A DNA stretch of 16,999 bases from an uncultured Lachnospiraceae bacterium (GTDB lineage: Bacteria; Bacillota; Clostridia; Lachnospirales; Lachnospiraceae): the NCBI GenBank assembly GCA_910588285.1, contig CAJUQB010000103.1, positions 1 to 16,999 of the forward strand, given 5' to 3'. The position numbers and the translations under genes were made by a program. Of the stretch, positions 7,695 to 16,400 are shown piece by piece. Below the pieces are notes generated by a model. It saw only the letters and a list, made by a program, of their open reading frames with translations, had not been told where the DNA came from and made no database searches. The number at the start of each line of letters is the position of its first letter. Within the stretch, counting starts at the first letter, position 1.

Positions 7695-8534
7695 ATGGAA
7701 AAAAGGATCTGTTCAAAAAAATATGTGGGTTATACAATGAGCATTTTCATTGTGTTTTTGCCATTTATAATGATAGGTCTTGTTTTATTTTTAAATGGAT
7801 ACAAGCTTAATTTTTCGATGCTTTTGCCTGTTTGGAATGATGAGGTAGGATGGTGGAACCAGGTGAATGCCATGGTGCATTATGGAAAAACACTTGGTTA
7901 TAATGGATATAATGGAACGCATGCAGTATTTGGGACATCGGGACCATGGGGACCCTTTGCATTGCTGCCATATTTCTTGTTTGGGAAAATTTTTGGATGG
8001 AAATTATACTCAATGGCAGTTGCTAATATGTCTTTTCTGTCCTTGGCTCTTTTCATATATTGTTTTTTAACAAAGCCTGGCAATAGGCAGAAGATTTACC
8101 TGATTATCATTTACAGTTTTATGATGATAACCGTCGGGTACTCTATGACATCTATGTCAGAAGGACTTCGTTATGCGCTGGGAATCATATTGGCGGGGCT
8201 TCTAATTTGGATAGAGAGGCGGACACAAGAAAATGGATACAAGCTGGATTTGCGGAATTTCTTGGTATATTCACTAATTGCTATATTAGTTTACTATGCT
8301 GTTTTCGTGTATATGATTTTTGCGCTGACAATACCTTTATTTTGTTGGTTTATTTTTAGGAAGATAAATCCATTGCTCCGTGCAGCTATTTCCTTTTTTG
8401 TAACTGTTGTACTGACAGTGATTGCAAATTATATAAGTATATTGATAAGTGCTCCGTATGTTACCTCAACGCTTAGCAATATTGCCAATATAATAAAAGA
8501 GCATGGGCCATATACGGGGGGGTGTATTTGTTAG
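7695..8534 (+). CDS. polytopic GT-C-like membrane protein, N-terminal part (broken at a 7-G tract)
   Basis: From the ATG at 7695 (7 bases after GGGGAG, better than the upstream in-frame ATG at 7656) this frame encodes 279 residues with about eight hydrophobic segments. After the first one, the outside loop holds WNDEVGWW (Asp49, Glu50). An acidic pair there is a hallmark of GT-C glycosyltransferases, which take sugars from polyprenyl phosphates outside the membrane. The frame ends with an out-of-place tail CIC just after GGGGGGG (8516-8522). The next frame continues as membrane helices, so the real protein is probably 7695-9235, about 513 residues. As written, this piece would make a truncated protein. 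The GT-C call rests on topology and the acidic pair only; a flippase or polymerase is possible. Confidence 0.65.
   Translation: MEKRICSKKYVGYTMSIFIVFLPFIMIGLVLFLNGYKLNFSMLLPVWNDEVGWWNQVNAMVHYGKTLGYNGYNGTHAVFGTSGPWGPFALLPYFLFGKIFGWKLYSMAVANMSFLSLALFIYCFLTKPGNRQKIYLIIIYSFMMITVGYSMTSMSEGLRYALGIILAGLLIWIERRTQENGYKLDLRNFLVYSLIAILVYYAVFVYMIFALTIPLFCWFIFRKINPLLRAAISFFVTVVLTVIANYISILISAPYVTSTLSNIANIIKEHGPYTGGCIC
8516..8522 (+). repeat. 7-G homopolymer at the frame break (slippery site or phase-variation tract)
   Basis: Seven consecutive G residues sit exactly where the membrane protein's reading frame breaks. In the upstream frame they read as ACG GGG GGG, so the run is in the X XXY YYZ register (G GGG GGG) needed for -1 ribosomal slippage. 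A -1 slip, or an eighth G in the DNA, joins ...PYTGG to VYLLEIFF and gives one continuous protein. Confidence 0.7.
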
Positions 8535-9235
8535 AGATCTTTTTCAATAATTTGGCAACGGTTGATTTCCCAAATCTTTTGAAACTAGATACCGTTTTGT
8601 TTTGGTTCTTCGTAATTTATCTTATAATTTTGATATATTTATCTAGTACATTAATTTGCATGTATAAGAAAAAGGAAAAGGATAGAGACAATGTTTACTA
8701 CTTTATGGCGCTTTGGATGGCTGTTGGATTTTTGTTCGGCTATTGTGCTTTATATACTGGAAGCAGTTGGACATTGTGCAGAGGATGTAATACAGGATTG
8801 CTAATGGCATTTCTTTTATTAATTTATGTGAAAAGTAATTTGGACAAAAAAATTCTGATAGTGTTATCATTATTTGGAATGGTGAGCATCTGGGGATATT
8901 ACAGGCAGTTGGCAGATGAACGGGCTTCTGTAGCAGAGCATGTAGTTGAAATTCTGACGGAGACGAAAAAAATAAATGATATAATCGAAATTTCAGAAGA
9001 TAATGATCTTTGGGAGAATACGATTGCACATTATGGAGTAGTTAATTATAAATATTTGTCATTGCCGGCGGGGAGTGGTCTTAATTATATGATAGACGGT
9101 GGGGTAAATGAAATGGCAAAATATGCCTTGATTTCCCGCGAAGATATTAATGCAGAAGTATACATGCAAATGCTTACTGAGTCGGGGCATGATATTATTT
9201 ACGAGGATGATTGGTTTATAGTCTTACAAAAATAA
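8522..9235 (+). CDS. polytopic GT-C-like membrane protein, C-terminal part
   Basis: This frame encodes about 237 residues: four hydrophobic helices (for example LFWFFVIYLIILIYL, MALWMAVGFLFGY, GLLMAFLLLIYV, LIVLSLFGMVSIWG) and then a soluble tail of about 90 residues ending DIIYEDDWFIVLQK, as in the outside domain of many GT-C proteins. It opens at a GTG that is itself made from the last G of the 7-G tract, with no properly spaced ribosome binding site; TTG at 8528 would put the G tract at a usable distance, but it pairs poorly with 16S rRNA. It is best read as the second half of the preceding gene. No terminator was seen right after its stop. Confidence 0.65.
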   Translation: MYLLEIFFNNLATVDFPNLLKLDTVLFWFFVIYLIILIYLSSTLICMYKKKEKDRDNVYYFMALWMAVGFLFGYCALYTGSSWTLCRGCNTGLLMAFLLLIYVKSNLDKKILIVLSLFGMVSIWGYYRQLADERASVAEHVVEILTETKKINDIIEISEDNDLWENTIAHYGVVNYKYLSLPAGSGLNYMIDGGVNEMAKYALISREDINAEVYMQMLTESGHDIIYEDDWFIVLQK

Positions 9236-9265
9236 ATGCGATTACTGTATATATTGTGGGAAACG

Positions 9266-9294
9266 TTTACTCATATTTTGTATGAATATATTAA
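9266..9294 (+). promoter_or_regulatory. weak promoter candidate before the hydrolase genes
   Basis: TTTACT (9266-9271) is followed 17 bases later by TATTAA (9289-9294), or 15 bases later by TATATT (9287-9292). Neither pair is close to consensus. No better promoter was found between 9236 and the start at 9628, although the block around 9282-9307 reappears at 9580-9605 just before the intact gene, which suggests it has some control function. Confidence 0.3.
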
Positions 9295-9540
9295 TAGCTA
9301 ACGCAAATCGATATTGACGCGTCAATCATACAGAGAGGAGGAGCCGCAGTAATAGCTCATCACAAAGACCTACAGTAGCAGCGGCGGGCCGCTGTCAAAT
9401 GGGATAGATATTCCAGCACATATTTCTGAAATCAGTTAAATTCCAAGCAGAAAACCTTGTATAACAATATCTGTAATGTATGCATATTCGGATTTTGCTT
9501 CCAGGGCAAGGCGCAGGTAGAGCACGGTGGAGCTAGACCA
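9282..9540 (+). pseudogene. degenerate, internally deleted duplicate of the 5' end of the transglutaminase-like gene
   Basis: Three blocks here match the next gene in the same order. Bases 9282-9307 resemble 9580-9605 (the leader, ATGAATAT-TTAATA). Bases about 9335-9485 resemble the ribosome binding site and then 9772-9917 (CTCA-CACAAAGACCTACAG, AAATGGGA, TATTCCAG, ACATATTTCT, AATTCCAA). Bases 9486-9535 resemble 10118-10177 (ATTCGGATTT, GCTTCC, GCAAGGCGCAGG). Two deletions seem to have joined short shared words, GGAGC near the ribosome binding site and GCATG between the last two blocks. There is no start codon, and TAA TAG appears at once, so it is not expressed as protein. It looks like the relic of an extra paralogue copied in tandem. 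Confidence 0.8.
9313..9326. promoter_or_regulatory. perfect 14-base palindrome, possible operator
   Basis: ATTGACGCGTCAAT reads the same on both strands and has no T-run after it, so it is not a terminator. It lies in the gene-free gap upstream of the hydrolase genes, inside the duplicated leader block but absent from the copy next to the intact gene. A dimeric regulator could bind it; this is inference only. Confidence 0.35.
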
Positions 9541-9627
9541 TAAAAAATTTGGATAGAAAAACCATATAGCCAGAAACCAATGAATATGTTAATATATACG
9601 CAGAAGACAATGGAAGGAGGAGCCCCC
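9541..9627 (+). other. leader of the transglutaminase-like gene
   Basis: This AT-rich stretch separates the pseudogene from the gene start. It contains the leader block 9580-9605 shared with the relic upstream and AAGGAGGA (9614-9621), which lies 6 bases before the ATG at 9628. An earlier in-frame ATG at 9580 lies in the leader, lacks a ribosome binding site and would put 16 polar residues before the signal peptide, so it was not chosen. TATATA at 9593-9598 has no partner -35 box. Confidence 0.5.
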
Positions 9628-11796
9628 ATGAAGAGAATAAAATGCAGCATCCTGCTACTCCTATCATGTATTATGATAACCATAATACCCCTGAATACAA
9701 AGGCAGCTACTCCACAAGTCCAGTCCACTGGCTATCAGCCCCTGACTCTGGAGCACAGGGAGCCCACGGCACAGGAGCAGCAGCAGCTCATTACAAAGAC
9801 CTACAGGAGCAGTGGCAGTGCTGCCGGCAAATGGGACAAGTATTCCAGTACATATTTCTACAATCAATTAAATTCCAAACAAAAGGCATTGTACAACAAT
9901 GTCTACAATGTGTGCATGGACTATCTTGTGAATAACACAGAGGCCCCGTCCAATGGATATACAGCCTATATTGGGGCGCCGGATGGAATTACATATGATG
10001 AGACCTATACTACACTTATGTTGCTGATGACAAACTGCCCGCAGTTCTACTTTGTCAGCAGCTCGGCATATTATTCGGGAAACAGGGCGGATATCAATGC
10101 GGTATGTCTGGGCATGTATTCGGATTTCGCTTCCGGAGCAAGGCGCAGGCAGAGCACAATGGAAGTAGAGCGCAAGCTAGACACCTGGATTGCCCAGGTG
10201 AATACGAAGCCAACGGCATTGGCGAAGGAAACGGAAGCCCATAAGATCATCTGTGAAAATACAGTATATGAATTTGGAGCCTATAACCAGAGCAGCGCAG
10301 GTGTATTCCTGGAGGGCAAGGCAGTTTGTGCCGGATATGCGGAAGCATTTCAGATGCTGTGCCAGGGAGCGGGGATCGAGACGATTACCGTAACCAGTGC
10401 AGATCATGAATGGAATCTGGTGAAGCTATATGGGAATTGGTATCATGTAGATACAACCTGGGATGACAGCGATTCGGGATATAGAACGACGTATCTAAAT
10501 GTCAGCGACCAAAGGATTGGAGAAGGAAGTCACACCCCGGAAGCTCTGTGGGGGCCGCTGAATGTTCCAAAATGCTATTATGACACGGTAATCAGAACCA
10601 TTTACCTTGGCGTCGACTATGCGGCAGTTTTTGACGAAGAATACTATCTGTCCAGATATCCGGATATTGCAAGGGCCTATGCAGGGAATGAGGATCAGGT
10701 TCTTGCGCATTTCGTGAATTATGGAATGAATGAGGGCCGCCAGGGATGCAAGGATTTTGACGTATACTCTTATAAGCGCCAGTATGCGGATCTTAGGGCA
10801 GTATATGGAAACGGCTTAAAATCTTACTATCTTCATTATGTATATTATGGAAAGAGAGAGGGCAGAAAGGGCGCTGGCTGTACCGCGCTACAAGGGGCAG
10901 TGACCAGGCTGAATGGGGTAGATTACTCTGCAGTTTATGATTTTAATTACTATACATCTGTTTATCCAGATATCAGGAATATCTATGGAGAGGATGACAT
11001 AGGTGCATTGCAGCATTTTGTGGCCTATGGAATGAAGGAAGGCCGCCAGGGAAAGGCCAGCTTTAATGTGACCTCCTATGCATACCAGTATTCAGATTTG
11101 AGAAATGCCTATGAAAATAATTTACCTTCCTATTACAGGCATTATATGAATTACGGGCAGAATGAGCAGCGGGCTGGAATCGGGTGCAGCACGATGCAGG
11201 GAACGCAGACCATATACAATGGGGTGGATTACTCTGCGGTATATAATTATAACTACTATGTTGGGAAATACCCGGACATCAAGCGGGCCTACGGAAATAG
11301 TGATTATAAAGCGTTACAGCATTTTGTGAATTATGGAATGAAGGAAGGCCGCCAGGGGGCTGCCAATTTTGATGTGAGATCATACTATAATCGTTACTCT
11401 GATCTGCGAAGAACCTATGGGACGAATTGGCAGTATTATTACATACATTATCTGCGATACGGAAGCAGGGAAGGGCGCTCCGCAGTAGACTGTACTTCGC
11501 TCCAGAATCCGACGACAGTCTATCACGGGGTGAATTATGGGGCAGTGTATAACTATAATTTTTATATTAGAAGGAATCCAGATGTGGCAAGTGTCTTTGA
11601 AGGTGATGAGGATAGGATTCTGTGGCATTTTGTGAATTACGGGATGCGGGAAGGGCGTCAGGGCTCTGCAGATTTTAATGTGCACAATTATGCCAACCGT
11701 TATGGGGATTTGAAGAGTATCTACGGGAGTAACTGGAAATCTTACTATTTACATTATATGAATTACGGCAGCAGGGAAGGAAGAAACGGAAAATGA
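9628..11796 (+). CDS. secreted transglutaminase-like protein with four C-terminal 102-residue repeats
   Basis: The 722-residue protein starts with a signal peptide (KR, then a hydrophobic stretch, probable cleavage TKA-AT near 26). Residues about 200-300 form a transglutaminase-like papain-fold domain with a full triad: Cys234 in GKAVCAGYAEAF, His260 in ADHEWNLV, and Asp275 in HVDTTWDD. Bacterial members are usually cysteine proteases, amidases or cross-linkers at the wall; which applies is not readable. Four repeats follow at 328-429, 430-531, 532-633 and 634-722, each made of two halves, one with HFVNYGMKEGRQG and one with SYY-HY-YGKREGR. There is no LPXTG signal and no C-terminal anchor helix. 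Its TGA overlaps the ATG of the glucosaminidase gene (ATGA), so the two are co-translated. A degenerate copy of its 5' end lies just upstream. Confidence 0.88.
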   Translation: MKRIKCSILLLLSCIMITIIPLNTKAATPQVQSTGYQPLTLEHREPTAQEQQQLITKTYRSSGSAAGKWDKYSSTYFYNQLNSKQKALYNNVYNVCMDYLVNNTEAPSNGYTAYIGAPDGITYDETYTTLMLLMTNCPQFYFVSSSAYYSGNRADINAVCLGMYSDFASGARRRQSTMEVERKLDTWIAQVNTKPTALAKETEAHKIICENTVYEFGAYNQSSAGVFLEGKAVCAGYAEAFQMLCQGAGIETITVTSADHEWNLVKLYGNWYHVDTTWDDSDSGYRTTYLNVSDQRIGEGSHTPEALWGPLNVPKCYYDTVIRTIYLGVDYAAVFDEEYYLSRYPDIARAYAGNEDQVLAHFVNYGMNEGRQGCKDFDVYSYKRQYADLRAVYGNGLKSYYLHYVYYGKREGRKGAGCTALQGAVTRLNGVDYSAVYDFNYYTSVYPDIRNIYGEDDIGALQHFVAYGMKEGRQGKASFNVTSYAYQYSDLRNAYENNLPSYYRHYMNYGQNEQRAGIGCSTMQGTQTIYNGVDYSAVYNYNYYVGKYPDIKRAYGNSDYKALQHFVNYGMKEGRQGAANFDVRSYYNRYSDLRRTYGTNWQYYYIHYLRYGSREGRSAVDCTSLQNPTTVYHGVNYGAVYNYNFYIRRNPDVASVFEGDEDRILWHFVNYGMREGRQGSADFNVHNYANRYGDLKSIYGSNWKSYYLHYMNYGSREGRNGK
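10609..11793 (+). repeat. 306-bp tandem coding repeat, four units (transglutaminase-like gene)
   Basis: Units begin at 10609, 10915, 11221 and 11527, exactly 306 bases apart, with no insertion or deletion. The last is cut at 267 bases (89 codons) by the end of the gene. Each starts G-V-D/N-Y-x-A-V-Y/F. The DNA has diverged between units, so this is an old array kept in strict length register. Confidence 0.9.
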
Positions 11797-13382
11797 GAAA
11801 ATGCAAAACGGTGATATTATTCTTGGCAGTAGCAGTTTTATTGTTTGGCGCAGGAACAACCGTGTCAGCGTCAAATACGGTCACAGGAATGGAGAAACGG
11901 AACAGTGGTTACTATACAATTATGGGAGAGAGCTCTGTTACCGTGGGTCAGATGGTAAACTATTATCAGGCCAGTGCTAAATATCCCAGCTTTTATGCCA
12001 ATACAGAGGCGCCAACGATTTATGCATTTGCACAGATCTATATGGAAGAATGCCAGGCAGAGGGTGTGAAAGCAGAAGTGGCATTTGCCCAATGTATGCA
12101 CGAGACAGCATATTTGCAATATACCAATTGTGATGTACGGCCCTCCCAGTATAATTTTGCAGGCCTGGATACCTGGGGAGCGCAGGCAGATGGAACTGTG
12201 GTGAGAGGACGCTCTTACAGCTCCGTGCGGCAGGGGATTCGTGCCCATGTACAGCGGCTGAAAGCCTGGGCGGTGAAGGGGACGACAGCTTCTTCCTTTA
12301 GGAATCCCTGTGTCGATAGAGACAAATTCACAAATTGGTGGGTGAATACCTGTGTGGGGAGCGCTCCCTTTGTACAGTATTTGGAGAAGGAGAATAATCC
12401 CAGTGGCTATGGATGGGCCACAGATCCCCAATATACAGAGAAAATGATGCGGCATCTCAATCTCTGCTTGAGTGCTTCACGCTATACAACATGGTATCAG
12501 GGGGTGGATTATTCTGCTGTTTATAATCCGGATTACTATCTTGGGACTTACGGGGATATTGCAAGTGCCTATTCCGGCAGGGAGGAGGATGCGATTGGCC
12601 ATTTTGTAACCTATGGAATGAAGGAAGGTCGCCAGGGAAATGCCTCCTTTAATGTTTATTCATATAAACGTCAATATGCAGATCTTCGGATGGCCTTTGG
12701 GTATAACCTTAATTCCTATTTTCAGCATTACATAAATTATGGTATGAATGAATTGAGGGCAGGTACTGGCTGCACGGTACTTCAGGGCGGCACAACAAAA
12801 TTAAACGGTGTGGATTATTCCGCGGTATACGATTTTGATTACTACTGTTCTGCCAATTCAGACATTAAGCGTATCTATAGCGATGATGATATGGCAGCAT
12901 TGCGGCATTTTGTGAATTTTGGAATGCGTGAAGGACGCAGGGCATCCGCACAATTTGATGTAAGATCATACTATAACAGGTATGCAGACCTGCGGAGAGC
13001 CTATGGAACAGATTGGAAGCAGTATTATATGCATTATGTCAGATACGGAAAGCGTGAAGGGCGCAGCGCAGTGAATTGCGGGACACTTCAGAATCCGCTC
13101 ACGGTATATGGCGGTGTAAATTATGCATCCGTCTATAACTATCATTACTATATTTCCCAATATCCGGATATAGCCCGGGCATTTGGAGGGGACGAGATTC
13201 AGACGCTGCAGCACTTTGTGATATATGGAATGAGGGAGGGGCGCCAGGGCTCTGCTGATTTTAACGTTCATACATATGCAAACCGCTATGGAGATCTGAC
13301 AGCAGCATATGGGAATAATCTGCAGTCCTACTATATGCACTATATACAATTTGGCATCAAAGAAGGGCGAAATGGAAAATAA
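11793..13382 (+). CDS. secreted endo-beta-N-acetylglucosaminidase with three C-terminal 102-residue repeats
   Basis: The 529-residue protein has a signal peptide (probable cleavage VSA-SN near 26) and, at about 45-225, a glucosaminidase domain. The probable catalytic acid is Glu104 in AQCMHETAYLQY, followed by YNFAGL, the usual N-F-x-G element, and then RSYSSVRQGIRAHVQRL, matching the helix after the active site. Such enzymes cut the N-acetylglucosamine-N-acetylmuramic acid bond in peptidoglycan. Three repeats follow at 237-338, 339-440 and 441-529. The ATG overlaps the stop of the transglutaminase-like gene (ATGA), preceded by GGAAGGAAG, so both come from one message. An intrinsic terminator follows about 35 bases after the stop. 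Confidence 0.9.
   Translation: MRKCKTVILFLAVAVLLFGAGTTVSASNTVTGMEKRNSGYYTIMGESSVTVGQMVNYYQASAKYPSFYANTEAPTIYAFAQIYMEECQAEGVKAEVAFAQCMHETAYLQYTNCDVRPSQYNFAGLDTWGAQADGTVVRGRSYSSVRQGIRAHVQRLKAWAVKGTTASSFRNPCVDRDKFTNWWVNTCVGSAPFVQYLEKENNPSGYGWATDPQYTEKMMRHLNLCLSASRYTTWYQGVDYSAVYNPDYYLGTYGDIASAYSGREEDAIGHFVTYGMKEGRQGNASFNVYSYKRQYADLRMAFGYNLNSYFQHYINYGMNELRAGTGCTVLQGGTTKLNGVDYSAVYDFDYYCSANSDIKRIYSDDDMAALRHFVNFGMREGRRASAQFDVRSYYNRYADLRRAYGTDWKQYYMHYVRYGKREGRSAVNCGTLQNPLTVYGGVNYASVYNYHYYISQYPDIARAFGGDEIQTLQHFVIYGMREGRQGSADFNVHTYANRYGDLTAAYGNNLQSYYMHYIQFGIKEGRNGK
12501..13379 (+). repeat. 306-bp tandem coding repeat, three units (glucosaminidase gene)
   Basis: Units begin at 12501, 12807 and 13113, again exactly 306 bases apart, and the last ends after 267 bases. 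The second unit's RSYYNRYADLRRAYGTDW and the third unit's SADFNVH-YANRYGDL closely match the third and fourth units of the transglutaminase-like protein, so the arrays share ancestry by position. Confidence 0.9.
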
Positions 13383-13416
13383 TTAAGAAAATCTTAATAT
13401 TTATTTTTCGAAATGG

Positions 13417-13443
13417 AAAAGGATACCACTGGTATCCTTTTTT
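13417..13443 (+). terminator. intrinsic terminator after the glucosaminidase gene
   Basis: GGATACC (13421-13427), loop ACT, and GGTATCC (13431-13437) form a perfect 7-bp stem followed by six T residues. AAAA before the stem can pair with the first Ts, extending it to 11 bp. It ends the transcript of the two upstream hydrolase genes and leaves the amidase to its own promoter or read-through. Confidence 0.85.
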
Positions 13444-13452
13444 CATGTCTGT

Positions 13453-13458
13453 TATAAT
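13453..13458 (+). promoter_or_regulatory. candidate -10 box for the amidase gene
   Basis: A consensus TATAAT lies 10 bases past the terminator and 32 bases before the start codon at 13490. The base positions expected for -35 (13430-13435, TGGTAT) fall inside the terminator stem and match poorly. Separate transcription of the amidase is plausible, perhaps needing an activator. Confidence 0.4.
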
Positions 13459-13489
13459 AAAAAACGGGCAAAAACGAAAGGAGGAAAAG

Positions 13490-16400
13490 ATGAAACGAAT
13501 TTTAACAAAATGGCTGATTCCATTGTTTACAATTTGTTTGCTGCTTGCAGGAAGTATTTCCATTGATGCCCAGGCGAAGAATGACGGCAATACGGATCAG
13601 CTGAATTTTCTGGTGGTGGACAGCCCTTATGTGGAATCTGGCGATACACAGAATATTGTTGCCAGTATTGGGAATGGGAAGAATACCATAACTGATGCAG
13701 TACTCACCTACCAGAATACCACGACAGGCAAGACCTATCAGCAAAATGCGAAGACCATCAAGGGGGATGCGGTTCTGTTCAGCATGTATTTCCAGAGTGC
13801 GAAGCAGAACGGAGCCTATGAGCTTAGCAGCATTTCCTATAAGGAAGGTGGGAGGGCAAAAACCATTGATTTGTCAGCACAGAATGCCGGGTTCGGCGTG
13901 AATGTGGAGATTGAGGTAGAGGCAGATGCATATATTACAGACCTGGACACTGAGGTAGAGGCGAATGTTGTTACTGTAGATGGAAATGGTAACCAGACCT
14001 CCGAGGTATCCATTGCAGATGCGATTGAGCAGGCCGTAGAGGAGCAGGAGAACAGCAATATTATCTCCAGAACCTTTCGGAGGATAAGCGGCGACCTCAA
14101 TAATGATGGGAAATTTGTGGTTGTGCTTGACCCGGGCCATGGTGGCACGGATGGAGGAGCATTCAGAGTTATCAATGGTGTTACATATGTGGAACGCGAT
14201 CTAAATCTGAAAATTGCCCAGTACTGTAAGGCAGAGTTAGAGAAAACAAGCGGCGTTACCGTATACATGACACGGACAGATAATACCAGCCAATTGATGG
14301 ATCGGAAGCAACGGACCGATTATGCCATGTCTGTGGGGGCGGATGTGATTGTGAGCCTTCATATTAATTCAACTGGAGATCAGTCAACCAGTGCCTCAGG
14401 CTCTCTTGTTTATTGTCCGAACGCAAACACCACATCTGGCAAGATTTCCCAAGAGCTGGCCAGCGAGATTTTACGGAAGCTGGAGCTGCTGGGCCTCACC
14501 AACAGAGGAAATGTGGTTGATGAAGAGCTGGGAATGATTTTATATCCAAAACAATATGGAGTACCGGGAATTCTGGTGGAGCATTGCTTTATCAACAATA
14601 CCAGCGACGTAATGAACCATCTGTCTACAGAGGAACAGCTGCGAGCAATGGGTGTTGCAGATGCCCATGGAATACTGGCGTATTTTGAAATGGATGAGAC
14701 GGCTAAATATGAGGCGATCTTTGACGCAGAGTATTATGCGGGAAGATACGCGGATCTGGCCAGTGCATTTGGTAAGAATAAGATGGCGCTTTTGAACCAT
14801 TTCCTTAATAATGGAATGCGTGAAGGCCGTCAGGGCTGTGAGAACTTTGATGTATTTTCATACAAGCGGCAGTACGCAGACCTGCGGATAGCTTACGGAA
14901 ATGACCTGAAGTCCTATTATATGCATTATTTGAGATATGGGAAAGATGAAGGACGGCAAGGTACCGGATGCACAACCCTACAAAACCCTGTTACGGTATA
15001 TCAGGGTGTGAATTATTCAGCAGTGTATAGCTATCAATACTATATGGATAAGTATGCAGACCTCAAACAGGCCTTTGGTGATGATGATGTTGCAGCTTTA
15101 CAGCATTTTGTGTATTGGGGCATGAAGGAAGGCCGCCAGGGTTGTGGAAGCTTTGATGTGCGTTCCTACAAGAATCAATATGCAGATTTACGGGTGGCAT
15201 TTGGTAGCAATTTGAAGAGCTATTATACTCATTACATGAATAATGGCAAGAGAGAGGGCCGAGCTGGAACCGGATGCACAACCCTCCTGAATCCAATCAC
15301 AACGTATCAGGGTGTGAATTATGGAGATATCTATGATTACAGCTATTATCTTAGAAATCATCCAGAGGTACAGAGCAGTGTCGGTAATGATGATGTGGCA
15401 GTGTTGGAATATTTCATTAAAACCGGAATGAGCCAGGGACATCAGGCGAAGGAAACCTTTGATGTGCGTTCCTATAAGAACCAATATGTAGATTTGCGGA
15501 ATGCGTTCGGATCCGATTTAAAATCCTACTATATGCATTACATGTATTACGGAAGGAAAGAAGGCCGGGCCGGAACAGGCTGTACTTCAGTACAGAATCC
15601 AACCACAGTGTATCAGGGTGTGAATTATGGGGATATCTATGATTACAATTATTATCTCAGTAAGCATCCGGAGGTACGAAATAGTGTTGGAGATGATGAT
15701 GTGACAGTCCTGGAATACTTCATTAACACTGGAATGAGCCAGGGGCACCAGGCAAAGGAAACCTTTGATGTACGTTCCTATAAGAACCAATATGCAGATT
15801 TGCGGAATGCGTTTGGATCAGATTTAAAATCCTACTATATGCATTATATGTATCATGGAAGGAAGGAAGGCAGGGCCGGAACAGGCTGTACTTCAGTACA
15901 GAACCCAACCACAGTGTATCGTGGTGTGAATTATGGAGATGTCTATGATTATAACTATTATCTCAATAATTATACGGAGATACAAAATAGTGTTGGAGAT
16001 GATGATGTGGCAGTTCTGGAATATTTTGTCAATACAGGAATGAGCCGGGGACACCAGGCGAAAGAGACCTTTGATGTACAATCCTACAAGAATGCCAATG
16101 CAGATTTGCGGAGTGCATATGGATCCAATCTCAAATCGTATTATATGCATTACATCAATTATGGCAAGGCAGAAGGAAGAGTTGCAACTGGGTGTCCGAT
16201 GGTGAGTGGAGCTATTACGGTGTATAATGGTATTGATTATTCTGCAGTATATAATTATCAATATTATGTCACTACATATGGCGATGTTATGCAGGCCTAC
16301 GGGAATGATGATGTGGCAGTATTGCGTCATTTCATAAACTATGGCATGGCAGAAGGCCGCCAGGGGTGTGAAGATTTCAATGTCCTTGTGTATAGGAATA

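Noticed and set aside
8522..9235. An independent downstream membrane-protein gene
   Set aside because: It has no properly spaced ribosome binding site, starts within the homopolymer, and continues the helices of the previous frame; a slipped or mutated single gene explains it better.
9642..9935. A 97-codon open frame in another + frame
   Set aside because: It overlaps the signal peptide and first domain of the transglutaminase-like gene, which has the strong ribosome binding site and clear domain motifs.
11871..12455. A 194-codon open frame on the minus strand
   Set aside because: It lies wholly opposite the signal-peptide-plus-glucosaminidase gene, which has a full set of family motifs; the translated product shows no domain and is rich in His, Cys and Ile as expected for an antisense shadow.
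13837..14268. A 143-codon open frame on the minus strand
   Set aside because: It is opposite the amidase domain with its zinc ligands, and its Ser/Pro-rich product looks like reverse-strand translation rather than a gene.
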